Positions 18,953 to 28,481 of a stretch of DNA of 64,000 nucleotides are shown in pieces. Every line of letters begins with the position of its first letter. The stretch's first letter is position 1. This DNA is from CAXBGS01 sp963975425 (lineage in GTDB: Bacteria; Planctomycetota; Planctomycetia; Pirellulales; Pirellulaceae): the NCBI GenBank assembly GCA_963975425.1, contig CAXBGS010000003.1, positions 744,001 to 808,000 on the forward strand, read 5' to 3'. The notes beneath the pieces are model-generated. The model saw nothing but the letters and a program-made list of their open reading frames with translations. It ran no database searches and was not told where the DNA came from. A program made the position numbers and the translations under genes.

Positions 18953-20348
18953 GGTACGCTTTCAAGTACTCGACCGCTGTCTGCTCGGTGCCGATGGGCG
19001 TCAGCTCTAATTTGTGAGACTCGTTGGTCAAAGCTTGAGCGACGCGGACGACAAACCGCTCTGTTGAATCACCGCGAAAATCAATTTCCGCTAACACCGA
19101 TCGGTACACATCAAATTGAAAGTGGTCGCCCTCGCGATTGCGTTCGGCGCGGCGCCACAATTCGGGTTCGATCCGGATCTGGCCCGAGTCACTCGTGAAT
19201 GGCTTGAACGCGTTTCCTTCTCCATCGGGCCCGGTCACACTGCCGGTCAGTCGGTAGTCGCCTTCATCACTGGTCATCACAATGGTCCAGTTTTGCGGAA
19301 CGATATCCGATCCCAACGTGATTGCATGCGGGGACTGGTCGCGCGGATTGGAACCTCGTCCCACACGTGCGTTGTCGTTACTCGGCTGGACATAGCTCAT
19401 CAAGAAGGCGTCGATCGCGTCCGCCGGCTTTCCGTCGAGTCGCACCGACAATCGCCCACCGGCGGGTGATTTTTTGCCAACAAGATCGATTCGGTTTCCC
19501 GTGAACGTTGCCGTGATCGTTCCGTTGTCATCGCGTGTGGTCGCAACAATGTATTCGCGAGACTTGGGATCGTAGCTGAATTGATTGGGCTGACGGACAT
19601 GCGCGATGATGTTGCTGTTGATGATCTGTGCGCCAAACTCGCTTTGATGCACGGCATCCTTCAACAGCGATTCGATCGGCAAGTCGTTTTCTCTCAAATA
19701 GGTTGCCCAGTCTTTTCGGTTTTCCACAAATTCAACGTCGTATTGACTGCACACGTCGCGAACCGCTTGCACGTCCTGCTGTGTTGAATTTTCGCTCGTC
19801 CCCCACAACTTGGCTCCACCGGTGCGCCAATGAATACTCGGCACGATGATGTCAGCGGTCGTTTGTGTTCGCAGTTCGAGGATCAGTTTCTCAAGGTCTT
19901 CTGCAGTACCGAGTGTATAGATGACCACGAGGTCTGGCTGATCGGGGACGACCAAGTGGCGTGCCCACCCGCGAACGTACTGCCAAGGACATGAGTTGCC
20001 CACCATTTTCTGGTACGTGATCGGCGGTGCGCCGGGAAAGCGTTTTGGGATTTCCGTTTTCCAAGCCTCACCGTCGCCCAGCATATTGGTATAGCTGGAC
20101 CCTAAAGCCCAAATCAAAAACGGGCGCGGTGGATCGATTCCCTCGGTCAACTTTTGAATCGTCAGCGCAAGGTGCTGTCCATCACCGGGACGTGTCTTGG
20201 CGACATAGTCGGGCGCGCCCTCGGGCTTGCCGACATGTCGCCGCGGTTCGTCGGTCACCAGACTTCGTTTGACCGGAGCGTCCTGCGCAACGACGGGCAT
20301 GGGAACGAAAAGCAAAAACAGAATGACCTTTTGAGTGCTGCGAAACAT
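18918..20348 (-). CDS. Secreted SGNH/GDSL-like hydrolase-fold protein
   Basis: 476 aa from the ATG at 20348, which gives a clean signal peptide (MFRSTQKVILFLLFVPMPVVAQ); longer frames start at 20372 and 20447. The N-terminal half resembles SGNH/GDSL hydrolases: IWALGSSYTNMLGDGEAW as a modified GDS block with Ser, VGNSC as a later block, and IVPSIHWR. The C-terminal ~200 residues are beta-rich with no recognised motif. Possible esterase acting on polysaccharide substituents; substrate unknown. The last residues are encoded by the 23-bp repeat. Confidence 0.65.
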   Translation of the reverse strand: MFRSTQKVILFLLFVPMPVVAQDAPVKRSLVTDEPRRHVGKPEGAPDYVAKTRPGDGQHLALTIQKLTEGIDPPRPFLIWALGSSYTNMLGDGEAWKTEIPKRFPGAPPITYQKMVGNSCPWQYVRGWARHLVVPDQPDLVVIYTLGTAEDLEKLILELRTQTTADIIVPSIHWRTGGAKLWGTSENSTQQDVQAVRDVCSQYDVEFVENRKDWATYLRENDLPIESLLKDAVHQSEFGAQIINSNIIAHVRQPNQFSYDPKSREYIVATTRDDNGTITATFTGNRIDLVGKKSPAGGRLSVRLDGKPADAIDAFLMSYVQPSNDNARVGRGSNPRDQSPHAITLGSDIVPQNWTIVMTSDEGDYRLTGSVTGPDGEGNAFKPFTSDSGQIRIEPELWRRAERNREGDHFQFDVYRSVLAEIDFRGDSTERFVVRVAQALTNESHKLELTPIGTEQTAVEYLKAYRPPVAEKASHR

Positions 20349-20663
20349 CTTGGCCTCGGTAAAGTTTCTCATTGAAGCGGTTTCATTGACGCTGATTCTA
20401 CCGGCACGCAGGTCGCGGAGGCGGCATTCTCCAAAAGCCTCTGGCACGAATAGCTCGAGCTAAGTCGTTGGTGTACCGGCTTCAGCCGGCGTCTCTGAAG
20501 CCAGCGTTTTTTAGCGACTTGTCACTCTAAGTTCGTGTCGCAGGTTAAGAACACGTTCAAGTTCCTGCGTTCGGCAGGTCGCGTCACGGCGATTCAGCAG
20601 AATTAGCCGCCAGTTTACGTCATGCCGGAATCTCGCGTGACTTGTACCGGCCGGATGCGACAT
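20349..20663. other. Intergenic region with a hairpin
   Basis: About 315 bp between two minus-strand genes. It contains an inverted repeat GGCTTCAG...CTGAAGCC (20478-20502) followed on the plus strand by six T (20507-20512), a terminator shape with no plus-strand gene before it. No promoter is confidently placed. Confidence 0.4.
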
Positions 20664-23600
20664 TTAGACCGCCGTCGCGCCTTCTTTGATCAACTGAATC
20701 AAGTCTTCGGTATTCATCTTGGCGGCACGATCGGTGCCGTCCAAAACGCCGGCAACGAGTTCACGTTTGTCGGCGTGCAGCTGCAGAATTTGTTCTTCGA
20801 TGGTCCCTTGCGCGACCAAGCGATAGACGGTGACCGGTCGATCTTGGCCGATCCGGTGGGCGCGGTCAGTCGCCTGATCCTCGACCGCCGGATTCCACCA
20901 TGGGTCCAGATGGATCACATAATCGGCCGCCGTCAAATTCAATCCAGTTCCACCGGCTTTCAACGAAATCAAGAACAAGTCACCTTCGCCGTTTTGGAAC
21001 GCATCGACGCGGCGTTGCCGTTCTTTGGCGGGCGTCGATCCGTCCAGATACTGATAACTGATTCCCTTTGCGTCGAAGGTCTCGCGGATGACCGACAGGT
21101 GTTTGACGAACTGGCTGAACACGAGCGCGCGGTGATCGCCTTCGCGAAGTTCTTCGACCAAGGAAACCAACAGGTCCAGCTTGGCAGAACTTTTCTTCCA
21201 TCCGGTATCAACCAAACGTGGATGGCACGCCAACTGTCGCAGTTTCGTCAGCCATGCCAAGGTTCGGATTCTCTGTTCGCCGGCGTGTTGGCCTTCGGCG
21301 GTTCCGCTCAGTTCGGTGACCGCCGCGAGCCGGACATCCTCGTACAATTTGCGTTCTTGCTTGCTAAGTTCGGCCTGCAACGTGATCTCGGTGCGAGGCG
21401 GCAACTCTTTGAGCACCTTGTCCTTAGTCCGGCGCAAGATGAACGGCCGCACGAGACGAGCCAGCGATTCGCGACTGGTCGGATCTTTGTGGCGTTCGAT
21501 CGGATCGGCAAATCGCGTTCGGAACCGTTCCCAAGACCCCAGCAATCCCGGACTAAGCGTTCGAAACAAGCTCCACAACTCGCCCAAATGATTTTCCAGT
21601 GGTGTACCGGATAGGCCGATCCGCCACTGGGCGTCGATGGCACGGACGGCCTGCGAAGTTTTCGTTTGCGCATTCTTGATGAACTGGGCCTCATCCAGCA
21701 CCAACGTGTTCCATTCACGCGAACCAAATCGCTTGGCATCGCGCTGCAACAGTTGGTAGCTGACGATAATCAGATCACCGGCAACGGCATCTTTGATCAA
21801 TTGGTCGCGGTCGTGATCACGGTACAACAGCGGCCGCAATGATGGTGCAAACCGCTCGGTCTCTCGAACCCAGTTGTCGCCAACGCTGGTGGGCGCCACG
21901 ACCAGTGCCGGCCCGTCGTCGGCGCGTTCGACCAAGACCCCCAGGGCTTGAACCGTTTTCCCCAATCCCATGTCATCGGCGAGCACACCACCAACGCCCC
22001 ACTGGCTCAGCCGCGCCAGCCATTGAAACCCATCGAGTTGATAGTCGCGCAGTTCGGCGTCAAGCGCCTCGGGTTTCTCTGGCGTCCAGTCGGCCAACGA
22101 TTCCAACCGCTGCAGCGATTCGTGCCAGCGCGCGGTCGCTTCCAGTGGCACATCGACACCGATCAGTTCCTGCACCGCGGGCACGGCGGCATCGGCAACC
22201 CTGAACGCGTCCTTTTCGGCGACCACGGTGTCACCCAGTTGCTCGAGACGACGACGGAACGATTCGCTAATCTTTGCAAACTCACGATCGCCAACCTGAA
22301 CGAGCGAACGTTTCTGCCGTACCGCTTCCAACAAATCAGCCAACGGAACGTGTTGACCGTCGATCTCGACACTGCCGGTCAGTCCGAACCAGTCGCGTTT
22401 ATCATCGATTTGCACTTTCAACGAACTTGGTGTGATTTCGCCCCGCACGCGAATCGTTTCGCCTTCTGGCCAAATCATCCGAGGTGCTTCGTCGCCCGCG
22501 TTGTACAACCTCGCCAGCAGGTCCAGAGCCGATTCGTCCGACGGCGCGATCCATTGAAAGTGACCTTCGGCGATCAATCGCTGAAACTCGAATCGTTCGA
22601 TCGCGCGGTCGGCCGCCAGCGTCTCGGCTTCGAGGTCGCGTTGCAGTCGCACGGGGCCGGTTTCGGTCAAACAAGCGACCGTCTCGGGCGACTGACCTGG
22701 CCGCAATGTCTCGCGAAAACGCTCGTCGTGCATCGCCAACGAAATGTGCAACCCAGCCCCCGGCCGCGGAAGCAATTCCAACACCAGTTCGGCACTGATC
22801 GGTTCGATCGGCCCGGCCAGTTCGTTGGGTAATTCGACGCGTACGAGCGAATCGACCACGATACTGCTGACCGCCAATTTTGCGGCCGTCTCCGCATCCA
22901 AGATCGTGTCGTCCAGATCGCTGCGAAACAAATGCTGGATCAATTTCGTTGCGCGGGCATCACGCAGCGGACACACGAACAAGCGGTTTTGTTTTCGGTC
23001 AGCCAACACCACGACCGGATCGCTGGGACTGCGATAACCAAGGATCACGTTGCACGTCGTCGGATCCATTTTGAAACCAGCCAGCCGCAACTCGGGTCGA
23101 TAACGCGTCGTCAACTCATCGGTGGGCTCCGCTTCGACGTCGACGTTACTGCCCGATGTTGGTTCCGATTCATCGGTGTCGACTTCCACGGGCGTCAATC
23201 CGAGCGTCAGTTCCGACGAATAGACTTCAATGGGCGTCGCATCGGCATCGTCCCAGGTCACGTTCGGGTGACCGACAAGCTGCTCGATCGCTTGAAACTC
23301 GGTGAAGTATTCGTCTTCGAAACTGTAACTGGACGTTGACGACAATGCGGCAACACGACCGTCAACGGGATTGGCCGAGAAGTCTCGCTTTAGCAAATCA
23401 TAGCTGCGAACTTCACGCCCCTTCGTCCATCCTTTGCCATTCTTTCGCGGGCGCTGTTCATAGGCGGTGATCGCGATCGGACTGTAGTACGTTGATGTCG
23501 AAAGTCGAATGCGCCACTGCAACTGCGTCGGCTGTTCGGCTTCGGCCGGCTGAGTCGACTGTTCGGCCAGATTCAAGATTTCCGCAACGAGTTCACGACC

Positions 23601-24032
23601 GGCCGCCAAGGTGTCAACTTTTAACTCGCTGAAGAATTCGAACACATCACTGATACTGCGGCGCCCCAGTTGTTCCTGCAGCCACCACGAAATCGCCAAG
23701 GTGTGCGAACACTTCGAATCACTCGGTTGAACGCCACACGAGCACGAGGGAACCGCGGTTAGAGAAGTTCCCAGCGGCGTGTATTCTTCTTCGCCTTCGG
23801 GTTCCACATCGGGCGAAATTTCGATCGCCGACGTGACTTCGGGCTGACGGTTTCCCTTCACTCGGAATTCAAAGCGAAGGACATTGTCGATGTTTTGAAA
23901 CGTTGGCGACTCGATCTTCATCAGTGCGGCACGTTTGTCCAACGATTGATCGTGCTCGTCGACCAGTCGCTCCGCCGCCTCGGCCACCAGCAATCCTAGG
24001 GCAGCAACAGCGTTCTCCGACATCAAATCCAT
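20664..24032 (-). CDS. SWIM-domain SNF2/RapA-type helicase
   Basis: 1122 aa from ATG 24032; an in-frame TTG at 24047 would add five residues. The N-terminus carries a SWIM zinc finger near residue 95 (CSCGVQ...CSHTLA). A ~500-residue middle region follows. The C-terminal ~480 residues are an SF2 SNF2 ATPase with all motifs: DDMGLGKTVQ (I), PTSVGDNW (Ia), DEAQFIKN (II), SGTPLENH (III), FILRRTKDK, LVFSQFVKHL (IV), GGTGLNLTAAD (V) and DQATDRAHRIGQ (VI). Predicted to use ATP to remodel protein-DNA or RNA polymerase-DNA complexes. Monocistronic. Confidence 0.95.
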   Translation of the reverse strand: MDLMSENAVAALGLLVAEAAERLVDEHDQSLDKRAALMKIESPTFQNIDNVLRFEFRVKGNRQPEVTSAIEISPDVEPEGEEEYTPLGTSLTAVPSCSCGVQPSDSKCSHTLAISWWLQEQLGRRSISDVFEFFSELKVDTLAAGRELVAEILNLAEQSTQPAEAEQPTQLQWRIRLSTSTYYSPIAITAYEQRPRKNGKGWTKGREVRSYDLLKRDFSANPVDGRVAALSSTSSYSFEDEYFTEFQAIEQLVGHPNVTWDDADATPIEVYSSELTLGLTPVEVDTDESEPTSGSNVDVEAEPTDELTTRYRPELRLAGFKMDPTTCNVILGYRSPSDPVVVLADRKQNRLFVCPLRDARATKLIQHLFRSDLDDTILDAETAAKLAVSSIVVDSLVRVELPNELAGPIEPISAELVLELLPRPGAGLHISLAMHDERFRETLRPGQSPETVACLTETGPVRLQRDLEAETLAADRAIERFEFQRLIAEGHFQWIAPSDESALDLLARLYNAGDEAPRMIWPEGETIRVRGEITPSSLKVQIDDKRDWFGLTGSVEIDGQHVPLADLLEAVRQKRSLVQVGDREFAKISESFRRRLEQLGDTVVAEKDAFRVADAAVPAVQELIGVDVPLEATARWHESLQRLESLADWTPEKPEALDAELRDYQLDGFQWLARLSQWGVGGVLADDMGLGKTVQALGVLVERADDGPALVVAPTSVGDNWVRETERFAPSLRPLLYRDHDRDQLIKDAVAGDLIIVSYQLLQRDAKRFGSREWNTLVLDEAQFIKNAQTKTSQAVRAIDAQWRIGLSGTPLENHLGELWSLFRTLSPGLLGSWERFRTRFADPIERHKDPTSRESLARLVRPFILRRTKDKVLKELPPRTEITLQAELSKQERKLYEDVRLAAVTELSGTAEGQHAGEQRIRTLAWLTKLRQLACHPRLVDTGWKKSSAKLDLLVSLVEELREGDHRALVFSQFVKHLSVIRETFDAKGISYQYLDGSTPAKERQRRVDAFQNGEGDLFLISLKAGGTGLNLTAADYVIHLDPWWNPAVEDQATDRAHRIGQDRPVTVYRLVAQGTIEEQILQLHADKRELVAGVLDGTDRAAKMNTEDLIQLIKEGATAV

Positions 24033-24183
24033 ACTACGTTTTTCCAACCGTCGATCGGGAAGCTTGGGCGCTCGTGAAAGCGGGCTCGTGCGAGCAGAGC
24101 GCGAACTGGCTATTCTAACAACGCAATCGTTTGATGCGATGCCACTTACAACATTGAAATCATCTCTGGAGTCTCAAAGAATC

Positions 24184-24546
24184 ATGCCAAAATTAACCGT
24201 CCAAGGCGTTGGTACGTTCGACGTCCCCGCCGGCAAACGACTCGTCAAGGCTTTGGTGGAAGACGCTCAAACGGACCAACTGCACGCCTGTGGTGGTTTT
24301 TCAAAATGCACGACATGTCGCGTCAAATTCATCGAGGGAGAGCCCGAGAAGATGACGGAGGCGGAGAAAGAAACGTTAAGGGTACGTGAGGTGACCGAGG
24401 ACGGCGTTCGCCTTAGCTGTCAGATTGCTTGCGATGCCGACATGACGGTCGAAGTCATCAGCCGTTTGGAAGGAAGCGGCCGAAAAGACCAGGGCGGCGC
24501 TGTGGCGGATGAAATCGAACCTGAGCCCGTCTGGACGACCAAGTGA
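24184..24546 (+). CDS. 2Fe-2S ferredoxin
   Basis: 120 aa from the ATG at 24184; a longer frame from 24064 is not conserved-looking and overlaps nothing useful. Cluster ligands: C-x5-C-x2-C in ACGGFSKCTTC and a fourth Cys in CQIACD. This spacing is the adrenodoxin/vertebrate type rather than the plant type. Soluble electron carrier; partner unknown. The C-terminal ~20 residues are charged and flexible. Diverges from the SNF2 gene with 150 bp between starts. Confidence 0.92.
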   Translation: MPKLTVQGVGTFDVPAGKRLVKALVEDAQTDQLHACGGFSKCTTCRVKFIEGEPEKMTEAEKETLRVREVTEDGVRLSCQIACDADMTVEVISRLEGSGRKDQGGAVADEIEPEPVWTTK

Positions 24547-24680
24547 TATCACCAGCGTTTTGATGGCTTTGCCGCCAACGGCCGTGAATCCTGGTGCGTT
24601 GCGTGGAAAACTTGGTGCATTATGTGGAAAAGCTGTCAAACAATCATCGCCACTGGCGACGATCCTGTTTTTTTAGCGAG

Positions 24681-24740
24681 CCCGTGTGGTCAGCGCACGT
24701 GTGGTTGGCGCACGGTATGGTCAGCGCACGGTGTGGCAAG
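24681..24740. repeat. Degenerate tandem repeat, 4 x ~15 bp
   Basis: Units CCCGTGTGGTCAGCG (24681), CACGTGTGGTTGGCG (24696), CACGGTATGGTCAGCG (24711) and a partial fourth at 24727. It sits between two convergent stop codons. Confidence 0.8.
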
Positions 24741-24744
24741 CTGT

Positions 24745-25839
24745 TCACGCACAAAACCAGGACAACAATGCGTCGTCCATCCATGATCGCCCGTGTCGAT
24801 TGATAAAGCCGACGTGCCCACCGGTGGGCGTCACATGCAAGCATGTTGATTCAGGCCAAATGTCGCCGGGCTCAGTAAAACACTCGATCGGCACCAACGG
24901 ATCGTCCTTGGCTGTCAGCACCAGCGTCTCAATGGGATTGTGACGCGTCACCGCGATGGCCGACGACTGCTCGTAATAGTCCGCCGCATCACGAAACCCG
25001 CTGAGCGGGGCGGTAAAACGATCATCCAATTGCCATAGGGTTCTCGGCCTAGGCCCCGCTAACGCCCGCTGAAAGTCGTCTCGCGTCCTGACCTGGGACG
25101 GAATTCGTTTGAGCAACCAGTGGATGAAGTAGCGGTTATAGAATCGTCGAGAAAGCCGATTCATGTTTTTACTGCACTGGGCCAAGTCCAACGGAGGCGC
25201 GACCGCCGCGATTCGCTTGATGCGATCAAACCAAACAGGCCGCTCCTGCAGCCCCGCGCCGATCCGTCCGGCCGCTCGCAACAGTTGATTCGCGCTCAAC
25301 GAGATGCCGGTTGCCCAGATTGGGCCTGCCTCTGCGACAGCGCCCGCCTGTGCGACTGGCCCCGCAATCTGGCCGGACACTGACTCTTGGGCGGGATCAG
25401 CAATTCGAGCCGCCGTTTGCTTGGCGACGGTTCCCAGGGCCGCAATGACATCGTCGCTTCGCCCCGCGTGCGTCAACTGGCTAGCCGCATCCATTCCCGC
25501 GCCGCTGCCTCGCATGTCCATGCGATACACGCGAACGCCCTGGTCAAAGAAACGCTGGGCCATCCTCAGCATGTAAGGTGCGGCATGACATCCTGTCAGC
25601 CCGTGAATCAACAACATCGCCGGCTGGCCCGTTCGCCAAGCCGGCGGCTTATCCTCGTGCAGAATAATCCGATCGCCATCGCTGACTGCGACTTCGTGTC
25701 GCACCGTCGGCAGCACGGGGGTCGATCCCATTCGGATCGACGCCAGTGTTTGCAGGTGCCCACCGCGAAAAAATCGATGGGGATAAAAAGGTGGCGGTTC
25801 AAACAAACGCAGATTTCCGTGTACGATTCGCAGATGCAA
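24745..25839 (-). CDS. Alpha/beta hydrolase, YheT family
   Basis: 364 aa. Start is apparently TTG at 25839, as no ATG precedes the conserved PPPFYPHRFFRGGHLQT block typical of YheT-type hydrolases. Seen: oxyanion region LLIHGLTGCH, MDMRGSGAG, nucleophile elbow GISLSAN (Ser kept, second Gly of GxSxG replaced by Ser), LTAKDDPLVP with the acid Asp, and TPTGGHVGF with the catalytic His. Possible esterase; natural substrate unknown. Its start overlaps by 6 bp the start of the divergent thpR gene. Confidence 0.88.
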   Translation of the reverse strand: MHLRIVHGNLRLFEPPPFYPHRFFRGGHLQTLASIRMGSTPVLPTVRHEVAVSDGDRIILHEDKPPAWRTGQPAMLLIHGLTGCHAAPYMLRMAQRFFDQGVRVYRMDMRGSGAGMDAASQLTHAGRSDDVIAALGTVAKQTAARIADPAQESVSGQIAGPVAQAGAVAEAGPIWATGISLSANQLLRAAGRIGAGLQERPVWFDRIKRIAAVAPPLDLAQCSKNMNRLSRRFYNRYFIHWLLKRIPSQVRTRDDFQRALAGPRPRTLWQLDDRFTAPLSGFRDAADYYEQSSAIAVTRHNPIETLVLTAKDDPLVPIECFTEPGDIWPESTCLHVTPTGGHVGFINRHGRSWMDDALLSWFCA

Positions 25840-26403
25840 AATATTCGATCATTCGTCGCCATCCCGCTGCCCAAACCGGTTCACAAGAACGTCGCCACCC
25901 TAATCGCGCGATTGCGAGAATCCGGTGACGGGGTGAAATGGGTGCCGACTGACAATTTGCATCTGACGCTAAAGTTCTTAGGCGACGTCGACAATACCGA
26001 AGTCCCCGGGGTGTGCAATGTATTGCGCCAGGTCTGCGATTCGTATGACCCATTTGAGTTGACATTCATCGGTACCGGCGGATTCCCCGACATTACCAGG
26101 CCACGAGTGGTGTATGCGGGCGTCGATGATCCTAGCGGATCCTTACGAGGGATCGTCACGACACTGGAAACAGAATTGGCAAAACTGGGTTTTAAACCCG
26201 AGCCTCGCGACTACGTTCCTCATCTAACGCTTGGACGGGCGCGCGGCAGCAGCCGCCGGGTGGGTGAGCAACTACTCGAACGACTCGAACGCGATCGCGA
26301 AAAGATCTTTGGCGAAATGGTCGTCGAGAACATTCAGCTGATGGCAAGTTTCTTAGACAAATCCGGTCCGACTTATCAGGTCATGGACACGATTGAACTG
26401 TAG
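25834..26403 (+). CDS. thpR: RNA 2',3'-cyclic phosphodiesterase
   Basis: 189 aa from ATG 25834; an upstream open frame to 25387 is antisense to the hydrolase and was rejected. 2H phosphoesterase superfamily: both catalytic HxT motifs are present, HLTLKFLG near residue 48 and HLTLGRARG near residue 132, with the N-terminal IRSFVAIPLP start typical of ThpR/LigT. Opens 2',3'-cyclic phosphates on RNA ends in vitro; physiological substrate unclear. Length normal (~180 aa). Confidence 0.95.
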   Translation: MQNIRSFVAIPLPKPVHKNVATLIARLRESGDGVKWVPTDNLHLTLKFLGDVDNTEVPGVCNVLRQVCDSYDPFELTFIGTGGFPDITRPRVVYAGVDDPSGSLRGIVTTLETELAKLGFKPEPRDYVPHLTLGRARGSSRRVGEQLLERLERDREKIFGEMVVENIQLMASFLDKSGPTYQVMDTIEL

Positions 26404-26749
26404 CGCGAATCGGCGGCTTGGACTGCGCATTTCTTAAGCGTTTGCGCCGACGCGTGCTAAGCGGCTAGGCAATTCCGAAAGCTTCCGTGTCAACTCGCAG
26501 TTTTTTCTCTGGCTTTTTTTCTTTTTTATTCAAGCCTTTTACTGCGTTTGAGCTACTCGCTCGGACTGTCGCAGTTGAATTGGCCCGTTGCTTGCGTAAG
26601 AGCCTGACCAACGAGCGGCGAGTTCTGATCGCTTTGCAATCGGCTCGCGAGCGATCGAGTGAATGGCCCGGGCAGGAGTTGACGGTGAGTCACCGGAAGG
26701 TTGGCCGCTCGTATTTAGTTCCGCATCGCAAGAAGAAAGGCGAATCAAC
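26404..26749. other. Leader and promoter region of amt
   Basis: About 346 bp. It contains the sigma-54 promoter (26580-26597), leaving an mRNA leader of ~140 nt before the amt ATG. T-rich blocks at 26500-26530 follow no clear hairpin. I could not identify an NtrC-type enhancer pair. Confidence 0.5.
26580..26597 (+). promoter_or_regulatory. Sigma-54 (RpoN) promoter for amt
   Basis: TTGGCCCG-TTGC-TTGCGT matches the -24/-12 consensus TTGGCACG-N4-TTGCW at every position but one. The invariant GG (26582-26583) and GC (26594-26595) are exactly 10 bp apart. It precedes an ammonium transporter gene, and rpoN itself lies in the window. Confidence 0.8.
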
Positions 26750-28207
26750 ATGAATTTGATTTTGAAGCCGGCCCTACCGATTTGGGTCGCACTGTTTTTG
26801 GCACTCGGCAGTGGTTTTCCACTTGCCTCGACTGCTTTGGCTCAGGAGGAGCCAGACACGGCAACGGAGTCCGTTGAAGCGGTCGAGGCAAGTGTTGACG
26901 AGGAAGTGGCTGAGGAAGAGGAAGCCGCCGTGGTGGCTTACGACGCAGGTGATTCCGATTACACAATCAACACACTGATTATGTTCATCTGTGCCGTGCT
27001 GGTTCTGTTCATGCAAGCCGGTTTTGCCATGGTCGAAGTAGGATTGAACTCGGCAAAGAACACCGTGAACATCCTGGCCAAGAACGTCATGGATTTATCG
27101 GTGGGCGTGATCCTGTATCTGTTTATCGGATGGGGACTGATGTACCCAGGCGATTTCGGCATCGCCGACGGCTACCTGGGATATGCCGGACCGTGGGTCG
27201 CACGTGATGCGACGCCCGACCTTGAGTACGGATTCAGCGCGAGTGCCGACTTCTTGTTCCAAGTCGCTTTTGCGGCAACCGCCGCGACCATCGTTTCGGG
27301 TGCCGTTGCTGGACGAATGAAGTTCGGTGCCTACATGGTTTACAGCGCCATCTTGACCGGCTTGATCTATCCGATCAGCGGTTCATGGAAATGGGGTGGC
27401 GGTTTCTTGGATGCGATGGGCTTTCAAGACTTTGCCGGCAGCGTTGTCGTGCATGCGGTCGGAGGATTTGCCGGGCTTGCCGGTGCGATCGTGCTGGGTC
27501 CAAGGATCGGAAGGTTCACGGCCGACGGAAAAAGTGTTCCGCTGCCAGGCCACAACATTGCGTTCGCGGCCTTAGGCGTATTCATCTTGTGGATCGGTTG
27601 GTACGGATTTAACCCGGGCAGTCAGTTGACGTACGCCGGTGCATCCAACGCCGAAGCAACCACGTACATTGCATTGACCACAACCCTTGCTGCTGCTGCC
27701 GGTGCCGTCGTGGCACTGATGACGGGCTGGGCTTTGTTCAGCAAACCTGATTTGACAATGGCACTGAACGGTGTGCTTGGCGGCCTGGTATCGATCACGG
27801 CGAACTGTGACCGTGTCGGTCAATTCGAAGCTCTACTGATCGGTGCCGTCGGTGGTGCCCTGGTCGTCGCCGGCATCGTGATGCTGGACAAACTGAAAAT
27901 TGATGACCCCGTCGGTGCATGGCCCGTCCACGGCTTGTGCGGCATCTGGGGCGGTTTAGCGACTGGTATCTTTGGCGATTTGCCTGACGGTATCGAATCG
28001 GTCGGTGCGTTCATCACCGTGCAAGCGATCGCCACGGTGGTGATCTGTGCGTGGGCATTCATCACGATGATGGGTGTATTCTTGACACTCAAAGCAATTG
28101 GACTGCTCCGCGTGTCACCGGAAGAAGAACACGCCGGATTGGATGTTTCCGAGCACGGCATGCATGCTTATCCATCGGACGCAATCGCAGGGGGTGCTGT
28201 GGTTTAA
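26750..28207 (+). CDS. amt: Ammonium transporter
   Basis: 485 aa from the ATG at 26750, after AAGAAAGG. The N-terminal signal-like hydrophobic segment is followed by an acidic low-complexity stretch (~32-62), then eleven predicted membrane helices. Amt signatures seen: MQAGFAMVEVG, FQDFAGSVVVHAVGG with the conserved Asp and first pore His, and the second pore His in WPVHGLCGIWGG. Moves ammonium across the inner membrane; blocked by PII in most bacteria. glnB follows 389 bp downstream, the common amt-glnB(K) order. Nitrogen control by sigma-54 is indicated by the promoter. Confidence 0.96.
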   Translation: MNLILKPALPIWVALFLALGSGFPLASTALAQEEPDTATESVEAVEASVDEEVAEEEEAAVVAYDAGDSDYTINTLIMFICAVLVLFMQAGFAMVEVGLNSAKNTVNILAKNVMDLSVGVILYLFIGWGLMYPGDFGIADGYLGYAGPWVARDATPDLEYGFSASADFLFQVAFAATAATIVSGAVAGRMKFGAYMVYSAILTGLIYPISGSWKWGGGFLDAMGFQDFAGSVVVHAVGGFAGLAGAIVLGPRIGRFTADGKSVPLPGHNIAFAALGVFILWIGWYGFNPGSQLTYAGASNAEATTYIALTTTLAAAAGAVVALMTGWALFSKPDLTMALNGVLGGLVSITANCDRVGQFEALLIGAVGGALVVAGIVMLDKLKIDDPVGAWPVHGLCGIWGGLATGIFGDLPDGIESVGAFITVQAIATVVICAWAFITMMGVFLTLKAIGLLRVSPEEEHAGLDVSEHGMHAYPSDAIAGGAVV

Positions 28208-28355
28208 GTCCAGCGTTGGTGATTCATTGACAGCCCTCTGTCCTGTCGCCGCTGTGCCTGAACTGGTTGCGGCGGCGGCAGGGCCACGGGCGGCTGTTCA
28301 GCGGCCAACGGCAACACAATCCATTTCGTTCTTCTTGGCTCTTGCCTGGGCCTGA

Positions 28356-28422
28356 AGAGTCCCCAGTGATCCGGGTGGGCGTCCGCCTCGCTCGCCCGGG
28401 TCCGGGGCGACTCTCCATTTTT
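28356..28422 (+). terminator. Long GC-rich hairpin followed by T-rich tail
   Basis: Outer stem AGAGTC/GACTCT (28356-28361 with 28409-28414), then CCC/GGG with a bulged C. After a short internal loop comes an 11-bp inner stem (28371-28381 with 28389-28399) with two G-U pairs and a 7-nt loop. CCATTTTT follows. Either the amt terminator or a regulatory leader of glnB. Confidence 0.65.
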
Positions 28423-28451
28423 CCGGCACGTGTCCAAGATTCGGCGAGAGT

Positions 28452-28481
28452 GAGCCGGCCACAATTGTGGCCGGCTCTTTT
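28452..28481 (+). terminator. Perfect palindromic hairpin with T run
   Basis: GAGCCGGCCACAA followed directly by its exact reverse complement (28452-28477), then TTTT. It lies about 115 bp upstream of glnB. Confidence 0.75.

Noticed and set aside
21948..22832. 294-aa plus-strand ORF (and 20622-21614, 330 aa) within the SNF2 gene
   Set aside because: Antisense to a long conserved ATPase; composition typical of shadow frames.
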